DNA of 64,000 nt from Trichostrongylus colubriformis (GCA_963978905.1 OZ022257.1:19053664-19117663), one strand, 5' to 3'. Counted from the stretch's first letter, positions 30,512 through 42,931 are shown. A program made the numbers and translations. The notes: generated from the sequence alone by a model not told the origin.

Positions 30512-32018
30512 TCCTACTATATATAATTCGCTTAGTATGTCTGTGTGTGTGTTTGTCCGTCTGTCACGAAATTCATATCTCGCGTCGCAGCAAAGCAGGG
30601 ACGCTGAGTTTTACAAGTTATATAGGGGGTGCCAAGGGAACCCCAGCGGTGGTGGACCGAAAGTGATAGCAGCTGATAAGGCTGATAAGAAGCCTCGGAA
30701 AGCAAATGTCACCAAATCCGTTTCGCCTTTCACATTGGCCCCGGAGCCATCATACTCATAGGTGTTGTGCGGGGTGGGACGGGGACATTAATAGTGGGTG
30801 ACTTGCATTGATATCGCCTGATAAGATTCGATAAGTAGCGTAGAAAGGCTAGAGTCGTCAAATCTGTTTCCCTTTTCGCATTGGTCCCGGAAGGTTCATT
30901 CTCACAGGTTTTGTGCGGGGTAAGACGGGGACATTAATGGTGGGTGATCCAGCTTGATAACTGTTGATAAGATTCGATAAGGAGCGTAAAAAGGCTAGAG
31001 TAGTCAAATGCGTTTCCCTTTTCGCATTGGTCGCGGAGCGTTCATTTCACAGGTTTTGTGCGGGGTAAGACGGGGACATTAATGGTGGGTGATCCAGCTT
31101 GATAACTGTTGATAAGATTCGATAAGGAGCGTAAAAAGGCTAGAGTCGTCGAATGCGTTTTCCTTTTCGCATTGGTCGCGGAGCGTTCATACTCATAGGT
31201 GTTTTGCGGGGTAAGACGGGGACATTAATGGTGGGTGACTTGCATTGATATCGCCTGATAAGATTCGATAAGTAGCGTAAAAAGGCTAGAGTCGTCAGAT
31301 TCGTTTCGCCTTTCGCGTTGACCCTAGGGCGCTGACATTCATAGGTGTTTAGCAGGGTGTAACGGGAACATTGATGGTGGGTGATCCGAATTTGATAAGA
31401 TTCGATAAGCAGCGTCGGAAAACAAATGTCACCAAGTCCGATTCGCTTTTCCGACCGGCGGTGGAATGTCCACATTCACAGGTATTGCGGGGTACGGGAA
31501 GTAATGGTGACTTACTGATAGCGGCTTACAGGTTGGTGTGAGGAAGTGGATGGGATATTTACTACTACTATGCGACCGCTAAAGTAAAAGCCTCAGTGCA
31601 ACTGGATAATATATTTTGTTTGCGTGTGATATCGGATACCGATGTATCGACCGCTAAACTGTCTAGTGTTCCAAATAATGGTGCATGTCTTTTGATTCTG
31701 CGATCTACATGGATTATTAAGATAGGATTGAGATTTATGGCAGCAAAGCATGCGAATCATTTTCTAATGCGGAACTAGCAACATAGGGGGTATCGACCGC
31801 TCGACTATGTGAAATTCCAAATAGTGGTGCGTGTTTTGAAAAACGACAAGCATCGATAGCTGGCAGTAATCATTCCACGCAACTTTGTAATAATCACAGT
31901 GCTGAGAAGCGATCAGTACTGCGATTATTACAAAGTTAAGTCATACGATATGGACTTCGTTATCGGCTGATCATTATCAACGTGTTATTCGCGCAGTAGT
32001 GTGCGATAGCTCAACTGG
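30512..32018 (+). mobile_element. Helitron C, nested in Helitron D
   Basis: It starts after an A with TCCTACTATATATAATTCGC and ends with hairpin GCGCAGTAGTGTGCG, ATAGCTCAACTGG, followed by T. It interrupts Helitron D between A (30511) and T (32019), 38 bp from D's 3' end. Satellite units start at 30665, 30810, 30956, 31101 and 31247 (145-146 bp apart). The 3' module has TATCGACCGCTAAACTGTC and TATCGACCGCTCGACTATG. Confidence 0.85.
31881..31937. other. 20-bp hairpin inside Helitron C
   Basis: The arms AACTTTGTAATAATCACAGT (31881-31900) and ACTGCGATTATTACAAAGTT (31918-31937) pair with one mismatch around a 17-bp loop. It lies about 80 bp before the terminal hairpin of Helitron C. Copies A and B do not show it at this place, so it may be a tiny insertion. 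Confidence 0.6.
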
Positions 32019-34315
32019 TTATTAATTTAACTCAGTAGAAATATGTGATGAGAAAGTGGTCGATGTTGCCCTTTCGCTGAGTATCAACTTTCTACATTTG
32101 TGTGGTAGATCCGTTTGCTAGTTATCAATGCTTATCGTTCCTGTAAACATGCACCATTATTTGGGATTTCACATAGTCTAGCAGTCGACACCCAGCATTG
32201 TTGCTGGCACCGCGTGAGAGAATGAATCACCTGTTTTGCTATCACAAATCTAGATCGTGTCTTGATCATCCATGTGGATCGCAGTATCAAAAGACATGCA
32301 CCATTATTTAGAAAGCTAGGCAATTTAGCGGTAGGTACATCGGCAGCAGATATCAGAACATAAACAAAGTATGTCATTCAATGATACTGGGCAACAACCG
32401 CATCACTACAGCAGTCGTATAGTAATAGTTAGCGATGTACCGGATTTTATCCCTTCCCATTTCCTAATGGCTCTTATCAGCCCCTGTGAGCCGCTGTCAC
32501 TTTCGAAAAGTGACCATTAAGGTCCCCATACCCTGTGATACCTGTGAGTGTGAACATTTTGACGACATTAGCCTTTTGACGCTTCCCATCTGATATTATC
32601 AAATGTTATCAATGTCGATCACCCACCATTTATGTGCCCATCCCACCCCTCAAAACACCTATGAGTGTCGGCAGTCTAGGATAGACCCGAAAGCTTTCCA
32701 AGGCTCCTTATCAGGCCTTATCAACCGTTATCAATTTGGACCACCTAGCCACCATTGATGTGCCCGTCCCACTCCCTAAAATGCCTATGAGTGTCGGCAC
32801 TCTGGGATCAACCCAAATGGGGAAGAGAGTTTAACGATATTAGTCTTTTGACGCTCCTTATTGGATCTTATCAAGCGTTATCAGTTTGGATCACCCTCCA
32901 TTGTTGTGCCCGTCCCACCCACTCAAAACACCTATGAGTGTCGGCAGTCTAGAATCGACCCGAAATGTGGAACGAATCAGGCCACATTCGCCTTTCAAAG
33001 CTCTTTATCAGCCCTTATCAAGCGTTATCAGTTTGGATCACCCACCATTGCTGTACCCATCCCACCCCTCACTATACCTATGAGTGTGGGCGCTCCAGGA
33101 ACGACCCCAAAGGCGAAACGGATTTGGTGACATTAGCCTTTCGAGGCTCCTTATCAGCCCTTATCAGCTACTATCACTTTCTTTCCACCGCCGCTGGGAT
33201 CCTCTCACTACCTTCTATATCATATCTAGAATCCAGCATCCTATCTTTGCTGCGACGTGAGATATGAATTCGGTCAAACACACACACACACGAACACACA
33301 CGCACACACACCAACAGACACACTTAGCCGATTATATAATGTAGGATTTTCGGCGACGCTTTAGTCAGGGGTATAAGTGATGAACTTGTTAGATTCTCAT
33401 CTAGACGCTTCCGTTTTGGAGTATAAGTAATATCGCTGTCTGCGATGTCATGGAGGTGACACAATCGTGTGCCGACTTAAAGGGTTGGGCCTTGCGCCAA
33501 TTGGGGATCCTAGCAGAAAGATTTTTTGCGCGGGAACCGCCGTTCCGAGGCCAAAAATCAAATTCTAGGCGCCATTCCTTCGTTTTTTTTGTTATTGACG
33601 CCCGCCACGTATTTCTGTGATTTCGCTAGGATTGAATGATCTTTGGTTCGTAGGGATAACCGCCATAAGCTTTCGCTAAACGGCGTCCACACCCTTACTG
33701 CATGATTTCTGAGGACTCTCATGTCGATATCATTTGACTGGTCTCGCCATAATCTACTTGATGCTCCCAATGGACAATTCTCTTGTCATAGTTTTCAAAT
33801 GGCGTCGGGTTCCAGTGTCTTACTTGGTATGAGTATTCTGACGTGATTATGCGAGCCTGATCACGGAATCGGTTCTAATTACTTTCATGCCCTGCATCTG
33901 AGACAGGCCTTTTATTATTTTAATAGCACTTAGAAGGTAAGCGTGGGCAATGTCGTTGGATATGTCATGGCAAAAGGTGACCCGATCTGACTGGTGATGA
34001 GTGAAAATGGATGTACTATCGCAATGTTACTCGTTGGACGGGCGCATGCGGATGACCTCGTGAATTTCTTCTCTACTGATAGGAACCGGACGCACAGCAA
34101 AAAGGGAAAACTAGGAATTTGGATTTGTTTAAGTAATTTTGTTGTTGTCAATTGTTCGTTATTGATTCTTTTGTGTTGTTTATTCAATAACAGAAGTTTG
34201 AGGTCTCGATAGAGAGGATTATTGTTATTCGGTGCTCGTGTGTGTTACTTTTACCGCGTGGCAACGCTGAGTATTGTGGCAAGTGGTATTCACTGCACTG
34301 ACTCGCAACATTCAT

Positions 34316-35339
34316 GGTGCATCGGAAGTTCGGAGCTGACCCCTTTCAATCAGATACGAGATAAATTTTGTTGGCTGTTAGTGGAAGATTGGATCCGTAA
34401 TTAAAATCGGCATGGAATTCCGGATTCCAGTGGTATCCTTCAATTTTTGAAAGTGACATTTGTGAAACTTTGCGCCGAGAGGAACACCCCCCCTTCTTTG
34501 TTTCTTTACATTGTCTCTGGGCGCCACCCCGCTTCAGAACAGATAGGGAGCGCTGATTGTTCGGGAAAAGGGGGTTGTCTGCATTCCGACATAAACATTA
34601 AGCACCACGTTCTCCATTGGAGAGACGCATATTGAAGAACAGAGGGAGACGGCTTTCGTAGGGCTTTCGGAATCCACCAATCCTACTACATTTTGTGGAC
34701 AAAGGGTTTTTTGAAAATGGGATCGATTGCGCTCAGACCATTTGAAGTCCACTGGATTTTTTCCTCCTTCTCGAAGGAAGCTTGTCTTTTTTGAATCTGT
34801 GTTGCACCTTTTGCCTTTCATAGTATTTGGAGTGCACAGCGTTTTTCGCAAAAGCCTGCCTTCTTGAAGCTTCATTGTGTGCCTTGCATTCTTCTTCCTT
34901 GGCATTTTTCTCCCTTTTCCATTCTTTCTTGACAACAGTGTGCGCAAACTTCAACAATTTTGCATAATACATTTCAAGTAGACAAGAAAACAACACACAT
35001 GGGCACAATTTCACAGAGGAATAATGGTTGGTTGACATCATTACGTCTACAGGAAGAGCTGCTTGCACAATATTGCAACATCCTCCAAACTCTGGTTGGT
35101 AAGATTGAGAGGTCTTCAATGAAGAACAGCGGCACCATGTGGGATCCAGTACAATCGCAAAGGATCCGAGTGACGGCCTGGGAGTTGGGCGCAACCTCAA
35201 AACTGGTGAATTAAACATTAGAATGTTTTACGGCAGCACTGGATTCACTGAGCGATCCACTGTCACAGGAACGGAACCGTCTAGGGTGGCACAGTTCTGC
35301 AAAGGGCACAAAATCTTGCAATCGAGCTAGAAACAAGCC
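34316..35339. other. Unassigned sequence
   Basis: On the minus strand a Lys/Glu-rich open stretch (about 34733-35000) contains EWKREKNAKEEECKAHNEAS-like composition. I cannot assign it, and it has no visible splice context. The far right end may already be the degraded N-terminal part of the BEL/Pao remnant. Confidence 0.3.
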
Positions 35340-38035
35340 GCATTAGCGCGCGAGACCATGCGACCACTACTTGTCAAGAGGCACCCGGTACCGCAACTAT
35401 CGCAGTCGCGTGACCAAAACTGCCGGCAATCTCCGTCCCTATCTTTATAGGGAAATTATGGGACTTTGGAAACTTTTGAGCCCTTTTCGCAGCTAACGTG
35501 CATAACCAACCTCTAACCCCCTTGCAGAAGTTCAGTTACTTAGTCAATGCACTTCGAGGGGGGGAGGAGGGGGCACGTGAGTCGATACGCAGATTCGCAA
35601 TCACAGAAGTTAACTATGAGCACGCCATCGAATTCCTGCAAAAGAAATATGGCGTTGAATCACGACTCACACGTTGTCTTCAATCCCGCCTTGAGGACGC
35701 GAACGCAATTGACACTTCACTTCTGGGACAACGGCCCCTTCTTTAACAGATAGACAGATTTGCAGATAGTAACCCAGCTGGAGGAAAAAGGAGTAACACT
35801 GATTAGATTCTTCCTTGCGCAGAAAATATTGGCGAAGTTCACCGGTAGTATTCAGCGCAAAGTGAACAACGCATGACGTATATCGATGCAGGAGGATAAT
35901 TGGAGAATGAGAGATATTCTCACGGATATAGACAGAATCATAGATACGGAGGAGCGCATAAATCGACCGGTACAGAATCCAGGTCAGGCCAATCGAAAGT
36001 GCTCAGAAGCTCCACGAAGCCTAGAAACCCAAAAACAGCAGGGATAGGCCCCCTGTAGTTTTGTAACTTCCACGAACACAGAGCTGAAGCTGCCCGAAGT
36101 ACGCCACAATAGAAAGAAGGGCTTCTTTCGATAGCATGATAGGTGCCTAAATTGTGGCGCACCCGGTCACTTCACTAAGGATTGCACAAAGGAAGGATGT
36201 AGATTGTGCGAGGGAACAAAACATCATCACACGTTATCGCAGCGCATGAAAGCGAATTCAGGAACGCACTTCTCCAGGCGGAACACATCTCAAGGGGAAA
36301 GTCCAAGAAGCGGAATCAGCTCGCAACGAAGGAAAGCGGCAAACAATCGGGCGCACGCGCATACGGTGGACATCGAACTGTGCGAAGCATCAGCGGAAGC
36401 ACATAGGCGGGCGGCAGATGCCGAACTATGTGTGATAGCGGCTCATGGTGCGAAAAGGGGCAACCGTGACCGCAACTCAGAGATCGCTCATTCATCAGGG
36501 AAGGACGAGGACGTCTGTGGTGGTAGGGAGCTGGAAGTCCCTACTAAGGGCCACAACGTTTGGTTATTGACGGGTGTCGCGCACGTGAAAAGCATACAAC
36601 ACAACCGCTGAAATGTAGAAGTATCACTGAATATGGGAGCGGATCAGTCTTTTATCAGCGCGGACTGGCTAATAATTGGAAATAGTTTGCCAAGAGAGAA
36701 AAGATTTCGAGCTTCACATATTCGGTTCAAGCAAAGCCGAGACGTCAACATGCGGACTCATAAGCGTAGAGGTCAAGGATGCACAAGGAATCAGGCATGA
36801 ACTCCGAGTGTATACGACACCAGTCGTTACCACGGGTTACAAAACGGCACAGCTTGGTGCAGCAGATTTAGCTCTCACTGCGCAAAAACAGATTCGGTTA
36901 TCGAAAATAAACTGAAGAGGCGCATCCAAACCTCAGATTCTGGCAGGGTGTGATCAGCTATGGACGCTCTTAAACACATCCGATCCTCGATTCCAGTTAC
37001 CATCAGGTCCGCACCTTATTCCATCCAAATTAGGATATTTGTTGACGGGACAACAAAATAATACACAGGAATTCTCACAAAAAAGACGTGGCAGTGGAAA
37101 CACTTTCAATGAGCACCCTCATAAACTTTGATTAGAAACTGGACAGATGGGATAAATATTGGACAATGGACTCAACAGGAATCTGCGAATCACTGGAACT
37201 AAGAACGCTGAAAAGGAGGTGACCAATAAAGGAGTCGAGAAGTTCTTCGAAACACAATTCAAAAACGCAAGGACGACTACTATGTTCGTCTTTCGTATAA
37301 AGACAATCATCCACCAATACCGACCAGCAAAGCGATTGCGCTTAAACTTCTTGGCTCTACAATAGAATCTCTAAAAGGTCCCGCTTGCTACTGCAGCAAC
37401 ACGACAAGATCTTCAAAGAACAACAAGAAAAGGGAATTATCGAAGAGGATGGACGATCCAAATCGCACAGAGGGAACAGTACTACATTACATACCACACC
37501 AACCTGTACTAACCCCACATAAGGAAACAACGAAGTTGCGCATTGTCTCTGACGCTTCAGCGCACTTCAGGGATAAACCGTCACTGAACGATGTGCTTCA
37601 TCGAGGACCACTCATATTACCCGAACTCTTGTTGTGCTTCCGGCTACCGAAATACATCGTTATTGCTAACGTGGAAGAAGCCTTCCTGCAAGTGCGCCCA
37701 CAGTAAGAGGACAGAGATGCAACAAGATTCCTATGGATAAAGGACCAGCAGACGACAGCGACAAGAGTCTTACGCTTCACGCGAGTGACGTTTGAACTGA
37801 ATGTATCTCCGTATCTCTTGGCGGGCACCATCAAACACCACTTAACGTACGAAGTGGAAAACCAAGAAATGGCAAAAGAGGTACAGAACAATCTGTACGT
37901 AGACAACCTCGCCCTCTGAGCGTATCTGAAATCACTACTGAAAAATGATAGCAGCAACGTCGAGTACATGAACCGTACATTTGATCAGAGCACTCAGAAT
38001 TCAGATGAACTACTAGAGTTCAGAGCTAAATACTA
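35340..38035 (+). pseudogene. Decayed second BEL/Pao gag-pol, truncated in RT
   Basis: Fragments in order match the BEL element at 15.6-23.5 kb. They are gag LPAISVPIFIGKLWDFGNF (near 35417, then a stop), FSYLVNALRGG and a QKILAKF segment; a zinc knuckle CLNCGAPGHFTKDC; a protease with SLNMGAD where LLDTGAD is expected (catalytic Asp lost); GCDQLWTLL running in frame into LPSGPHLIPSKLGYLLTGQ; and RT with TTKLRIVSDAS, ANVEEAFLQVR (catalytic Asp to Asn) and NNLYVDN. Several stops and frameshifts intervene. RNase H, integrase and both LTRs are missing. Moderate identity suggests a different BEL lineage. Confidence 0.9.
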
Positions 38036-38083
38036 CTAATTGTAGGCTACAAACTGAGTAGTCGTTGAAGTGAACTTTTGCTA

Positions 38084-38301
38084 TTAGGTTGGTGCATAAT
38101 TGATGCGGCTGTTTATTATTGCGTTTGCATGTAGTAGAAATTGACGTTTTGACGACTACCAAATGGGGAGCACTCCTGATTGCTATGGCGAATACGCTCT
38201 CAAATAATCATTCAAACTTGTTTTATTATTGCTAAATTTTATTATTGCTTTTATTGAGTAAAATCGTTGAAAAAGGCCGCATCAATTACGCACCGAGCTA
38301 A
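38084..38301. mobile_element. Mariner-type MITE
   Basis: 218 bp with inverted ends TTAGGTTGGTGCATAATTGA and, from the right in reverse complement, TTAGCTCGGTGCGTAATTGA. This is the end sequence of irritans-type mariners. TA precedes it (38082-38083); the TA on the right is altered (AA). It is internally deleted, with no transposase. It sits right at the 3' break of the BEL/Pao remnant. Confidence 0.75.
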
Positions 38302-38770
38302 AAAAGTAATTGTGGATTTGCACTTTTGAATTCAGGGCGTCATAAGGTAGCATCCATAAAAAGGAGATTTTGCATTTTGGTACATGCAGTGGCGTTTGCT
38401 TCATCGATCGAACGGAGAGATGATGATCGGTAAGTAAAATGTCACGGAATTATGACGAATGAGGCAAAAGCTCGGTGCTATGTCGTGTGTACTATCAAAT
38501 AGCGGACTGAACCATAAGTTGGCGCCATGCTGCAGCAGTATACATATGTCAGGGCAATGACACCCGACAACCTCACACAGACTGAATGTGTAGCCGACAC
38601 TGCGGGAATTTGAGACAGATTTTTTAGACTTTTCTGACCTTCAAGATTGTGTTCCAAGACGTAGCATGGACTGCGGATTTGATTCGTCGAAGTTTTTCTT
38701 TTTTCTTCATCCGGGCACGTTCTTCTCTGATTCTCCAACGCTTGAAGGAATCGTCCACGGCGAAAATGAT
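38302..38770. other. Unassigned spacer
   Basis: No gene recognised. Confidence 0.3.
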
Positions 38771-39085
38771 TTTTTTATGTTACCCGTAGACTTATGTTGT
38801 ATTTGCCTAATGTAGGCCGAATGCAAAGTTTCACGGGAAAAATGTGAATAAGCCCGTCGTCCGCCGCGGTCGGAGGCGCATTGTAAGAGCAGAAAGCTGC
38901 GAAAACAGTCGCACTCCGCGTTCTCAACCGCGGCGGACAACGGGACGGGGCATTGACCTGAAGGTCCTGCCCATCCGACCATGAATTTGGGAAGCTGCAA
39001 CTTATCCGATTCTCACTTTTTTCGCGTGGAACTTTGCATGCGGCCCTTATCAGGCAAATACAACATAAATATGAAGGTCACAAAA
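38771..39085. mobile_element. MITE with long TIRs (GCATGC family), copy 1
   Basis: The left arm (38771-38850) and right arm (about 39010-39085) are inverted over about 70 bp. They share TTATGTTGTATTTGCCT and, near the inner end, the GCAAAGTT block before a CACG step. The interior is GC-rich, with two CCGCGG-type blocks (GTCCGCCGCGGTCGG and CAACCGCGGCGGAC) that are themselves inverted. A related element is at 62793-63012 and a lone left end at 59507-59590. Confidence 0.65.
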
Positions 39086-39892
39086 AAAAACTAATTTTTT
39101 CCTGTACGATTTCTTTAAAACCTCTTTTGCATCTTGCCTCTACTCCACTTTCTCAAATGCGATGACCGATATAAAATAGGCGGCGCGAAAAGTGGTTGGC
39201 GTCGGTGAATGCCTTTGGTCTAATCGTGCATTCGATGAATTCCTTAGGAGATCATTTCAAATAATAATGCATTCAATGTATACACTCAAAGGTGCATAAT
39301 GTGCATTCCATCCATCAGGATGCGGGCTGCTATCTGTAGGAAAGGAGGGTTAGGGAAAGGTGCTGAAGAAAACGGGCATGGTGCCCCAAAGATGAGAATT
39401 AGATTTTTCACACCCTTGCGCCATCAACAGTGTTTCGAGATGCGGAGCCCCACTATGTTATTGATAATGCTTAGAATAGGAACAATGCAGCAGCTTTTTT
39501 GGAGTGACAAGAAGTCGAGTTGCTTGGTATTCGCATTAATTCTTGACCTTTGTTCGAAACTCCGACTGAATTCAGATGATGCAGAGCTGCAACCAAAGGG
39601 GTTATAAGTGGATTGGGGCTGCAGCCTTTTCTTCTGAAGTAGATGCAGTTTAGTAGTTGGGGTTGAGGTGCAGTTACGGTCAAGCGCGGTGTTGATGAGG
39701 ATTTTTCAAACATACGACCACCCCCCCCCCCCTGAAGGGAGTCTCCATGCGACCCCCTTCTTCAGGCTCCGCTTTTTTTTGTGGCTTCTACCCAGCCAGC
39801 TCGAGCGATGCATCAAGGAAATTGAGGATCCATGGTAAAAAAAACACTGGGGCCAAGCTCTTGACAAAATCAGAGAAATAATAACCTAACAA
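39086..39892. other. Unassigned spacer with homopolymer runs
   Basis: Contains a poly-C run (39720-39732) and short open frames of no recognised family. No gene called. Confidence 0.35.
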
Positions 39893-41040
39893 AAGCTCAG
39901 TACTCGGCCAAAATATTGCAAGTCAGTGCAGAGAATACAACTCGCAACAACACTCAGCGTTGCCCCGCGGTAAAAGTAACTCACATGAGCACCGAATAGC
40001 AATAATTCTCTTTATCGGAACCTAAAACTTGGGTTTTTAAACATACAACACAAAAGAATCACAACGAACAATTAACGACAACAAGATTATTTAAACTGAT
40101 CCAAATTCCTAGTTTTCCCTTTTTGCTGTGCATCCGGTTCCTATCAGTAGTGAAGAAATTCACGAAGTCATCCGCATGCGCCCGTCCATCGAGTAACATT
40201 GCGATAGTCCATCCATTTTCACTCATGACCAGTCAGATCGGGTCACCTTTTGCCATGACATATCCAACGACATTGCCCACGCTTACCTTCTAAGTGCTAT
40301 TAAAATAATAAAAGGCCTGTCTCAGATGCAGGGCATGAAAGTAATTAGAACCGATTCCGTGATCAGGCTCGCATAATCACGTCAGAATACTCATACCAAG
40401 TAAGACACTGGAACCCGACGCCATTTGCAACTATGACAACAGAATTGTCCATTTGGAACATTAAGTAAACTATGGCGAGACCCGTCAAATGATATCGACA
40501 TCCTCAGAAATCATGCAGTAAGGGTGTGGTCTCCGTTTAGCGACATCCTCAGAAATCATGCAGTAAGGGTGTGGTCTCCGTTTAGCGAAAGCTAATGGCG
40601 GTTATTGGACGAACCAAAGATCATTCAATCCTAGCGAAATCACAGAAATACGTGACGGGCGTCAATAACAAAAAAAAAACGATGAAATGGCGCCTAGAAT
40701 TTGATTTTGGGCCTCGGGACGGCGGTTCCCGCGCAAAAAAGTTTTTCCGCCAGGATCCCAATTGGCGCACCGGCCCGACTCTTTCAAGTCGGCACACGAT
40801 TGTGTGACCTCCATGACATCGCAGACAGCGATATTACTTACACTCCAAAACGGGAGCGTCTAGATGAGAACCTAACAAGTTCATCACTTATACCCCTGAC
40901 TAAAGCGTCGCCGAACATCAGTAATATGCTGGTTCTCTGATGGCAAAGGAGAGGGCTTAAAAGTAATGCAAGTTATGCGGCAGGGATAAAGGATTAAAAT
41001 AAAGGGATTGTGAAGTTAGAAACTAAACAGGAAACATGTA
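39893..41040. repeat. Right arm of the large inverted repeat (empty Helitron site)
   Basis: Reverse-complement partner of 30350-30473 plus 33347-34315. At 40917-40918 (GCCGAACA|TCAGTAATATG) it keeps the uninterrupted A|T that in the left arm is occupied by Helitron D. It also carries a private tandem duplication at 40498-40588. Confidence 0.85.
40498..40588 (+). repeat. Short tandem duplication, about 44 bp
   Basis: The block beginning GACATCCTCAGAAATCATGC and ending CTCCGTTTAGCGA occurs twice in a row. The left arm of the inverted repeat has one copy only (33660-33730, reversed), so the duplication arose after the arms formed. Confidence 0.8.
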
Positions 41041-42931
41041 ATGCACCCCACTGCTTCTCATACTAAATTTGGACATTTTTGAATACTTGAATTTCTGCCT
41101 AGACTGTACCTTTCAAAATACTGTGAACTGTTTTCTCAATAACTTCCTCAGACCAATCTAATAACCGCTTGACCTCCCTGATGGTTGCGCAGTTCTCGAT
41201 GTGGGTATCCAGTCGAGGAAAATTTGTGAAAATCTCGAGGTGCTTCACTTCAAATGGACATAACTTTCTTCAACCCTAACCATGTGACTGTGGTCTTGTT
41301 CTCCGGGGTTTGCCGCTTTCGAATGATTCCCTGAACATGCCATATCTCCAGAACGAAAGAACTTATTTCGAGGGAAGCCAGTCGAGGAAATTTTTTTGTC
41401 AAGTTGTGAGATCTTCCCACGAATTTTGGAGAGATCCATTGTGCCTTTCACGCCTCCAGTACGCATTTTCGGCTCTCAGAATACTAACGAGAAGGTGGTT
41501 GGCCTCGGCTGGTTTCGCTGTGGCAAAGGATTTATTCCCATTCTCAGAGAAAACAAACGCTTATCCGGTCCGTATAGTGACTCCCTAGCACCAGATCACG
41601 TACCTGCAATCGTAGTAAGATATGAACGAAGTCCATATCAGCATTTTTAGTTTTCATCCCGTACTTCCTGAAGTATACATCCACGGTGGTACCCGTGGAG
41701 AGATATCGCTTCCCACTGTCAATCGGTGAATTTCTTAGTGTCTTTGTACGTTGTTCCGGGGCCAACGCACCAACGAGGGAACTGTTGGCAAGGGCCGACT
41801 TCGTCGTGGATCGCGCCATGCATAAGGTTTTCATAATGATTGAGTTTTGATTTGGTGTTCGAACCCAGACAGTCAGTTTTATCACATCTCCCTTTTACAC
41901 TTTGTACCGTTAGAAATTCCGTTGTGTGTTCATCTCAACCATTACGACCCCCCCGTCGAGGATTCCTCGATGGAGACTTGACCCGGTTCAGAGCCGATTT
42001 ATCTAGGCTCGGATTACGGTGACTATTCGAGGTACGCAACTGCACGTCTGGAAATCGGCCCTTATCTTTTCAGTTTTCAATAGTAGAAAAATTTGAACGA
42101 ATAAAATACACTCTGCTTGGAATGTCTATGTGTGGAGTGAGGTTCGCGTTAATTGCAGTGTCAAATATACACATCATTTCAGCTTTCTGCAGTATTGCGT
42201 TCCTAGTTCATCTTCAAATTTTACTTATGTTGCATTCCTATATTTCGATGGGTTGTAGGCTGTGAAAGCTTATTATTCAGTTCATATTATCCTGCTTGAA
42301 TCTTTATGCACATAATTAAACGAAAGTGTAATACTTCTTTTAAGCTTTCATCACGTGACAATGATCCCAAGTATATACGAATGTAAAATCGTTTTCTCGC
42401 TTATGTGATGCTACTGTTTTTTGCATTGTCAAGGGAATTCGTCAACTTACTCGTTTTTTGTACGTATGATAAAATGCACAAATGCACTCAGTGAGCTTTT
42501 TTGGGTTTGATGAATCGTTCCCTGTAATGACACAGTATAGTGGTTGTGACAAGACGATAATAGTTTTAGCAGATGTTCTTCTTTTCTGCTGAAATGTAGC
42601 AATAGTAAAGTAAAGAACCATATGGTGATGCTTTTCTTTCCGAAAGTACTTAAAAGCCTCTGTTTGGCTGCAGATCTCCAACTAATCCTTCTCAGATCGT
42701 GCGATCCACAGAATCACGGATCGATACACATCTTTTCTTCAGTCGAACTGCATACTGCGAACCAATCGCTTGTTATAACCTCTGTACTTTGCAATTATGA
42801 GGGCCGCTATTCACGATAGTGAGCGTTATGTTAACAGAGGGATTTAGAGCAACTTCGAATTCCGCCGTGATTGCTCGGTGAGCACTCCATACGCAACCAC
42901 GCTGTGTTGATAATATTCGTAATTATTGTAA
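41041..42931. other. Unassigned sequence
   Basis: Several open frames of 70-113 codons overlap on both strands (for example 41310-41588 plus and 41544-41885 minus). None has a recognisable domain, so I call no gene. GTCGAGGATTCCTCGATGGA (41958-41977) resembles a block within repeat family R near 11.88 kb. Confidence 0.35.

Larger units (their letters stand above)
30474..33346 (-). mobile_element. Helitron D (minus strand), hosting Helitron C
   Basis: On the minus strand it starts at 33346 with TCCTACATTATATAATCGGC, preceded by A. It ends at 30474 with hairpin GCACAGTACTGTGC, GATAGCCCAACTGG, followed by T. Diverged 146-bp-type satellite units fill 32440-33200, and the TATCGACCGCT-type module lies at 32130-32420. 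The inverted repeat partner at 40917-40918 has A|T directly joined at the same place, so it is a precise empty site. Without nested C (1507 bp) the element is about 1366 bp. No Rep/helicase coding. Confidence 0.85.
30350..34315. repeat. Left arm of a large inverted repeat (carries a Helitron insertion)
   Basis: 30350-30473 plus 33347-34315 together match the reverse complement of 39893-41040. Landmarks include AGCATATTACTGA, GGCGACGCTTTAGTCAGGGG, GACACAATCGTGTGCCGACTT (with one change in the partner), CGCCATTCCTTCG and TTACTTTTACCGCG. The two parts are contiguous in the right arm. Here they are separated by a nested Helitron pair (30474-33346). The arms are otherwise about 1.1 kb and enclose 5.6 kb that includes a decayed BEL/Pao copy. 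Confidence 0.85.

Noticed and set aside
12758..33346. Regularly spaced repeats as a CRISPR array
   Set aside because: The units are contiguous 146-bp tandem satellites without spacers, in a eukaryotic context inside Helitrons.
30512..33346. One foldback transposon with long inverted ends
   Set aside because: The 3' Helitron hairpin-CTGG ends at 30474 and 32018 and the A|T empty site at 40917 show two nested Helitrons in opposite orientation.
34733..35218. 161-codon Lys-rich minus-strand ORF as a host gene
   Set aside because: No domain, start context or splice signals that I can support; it may be chance or TE remnant.
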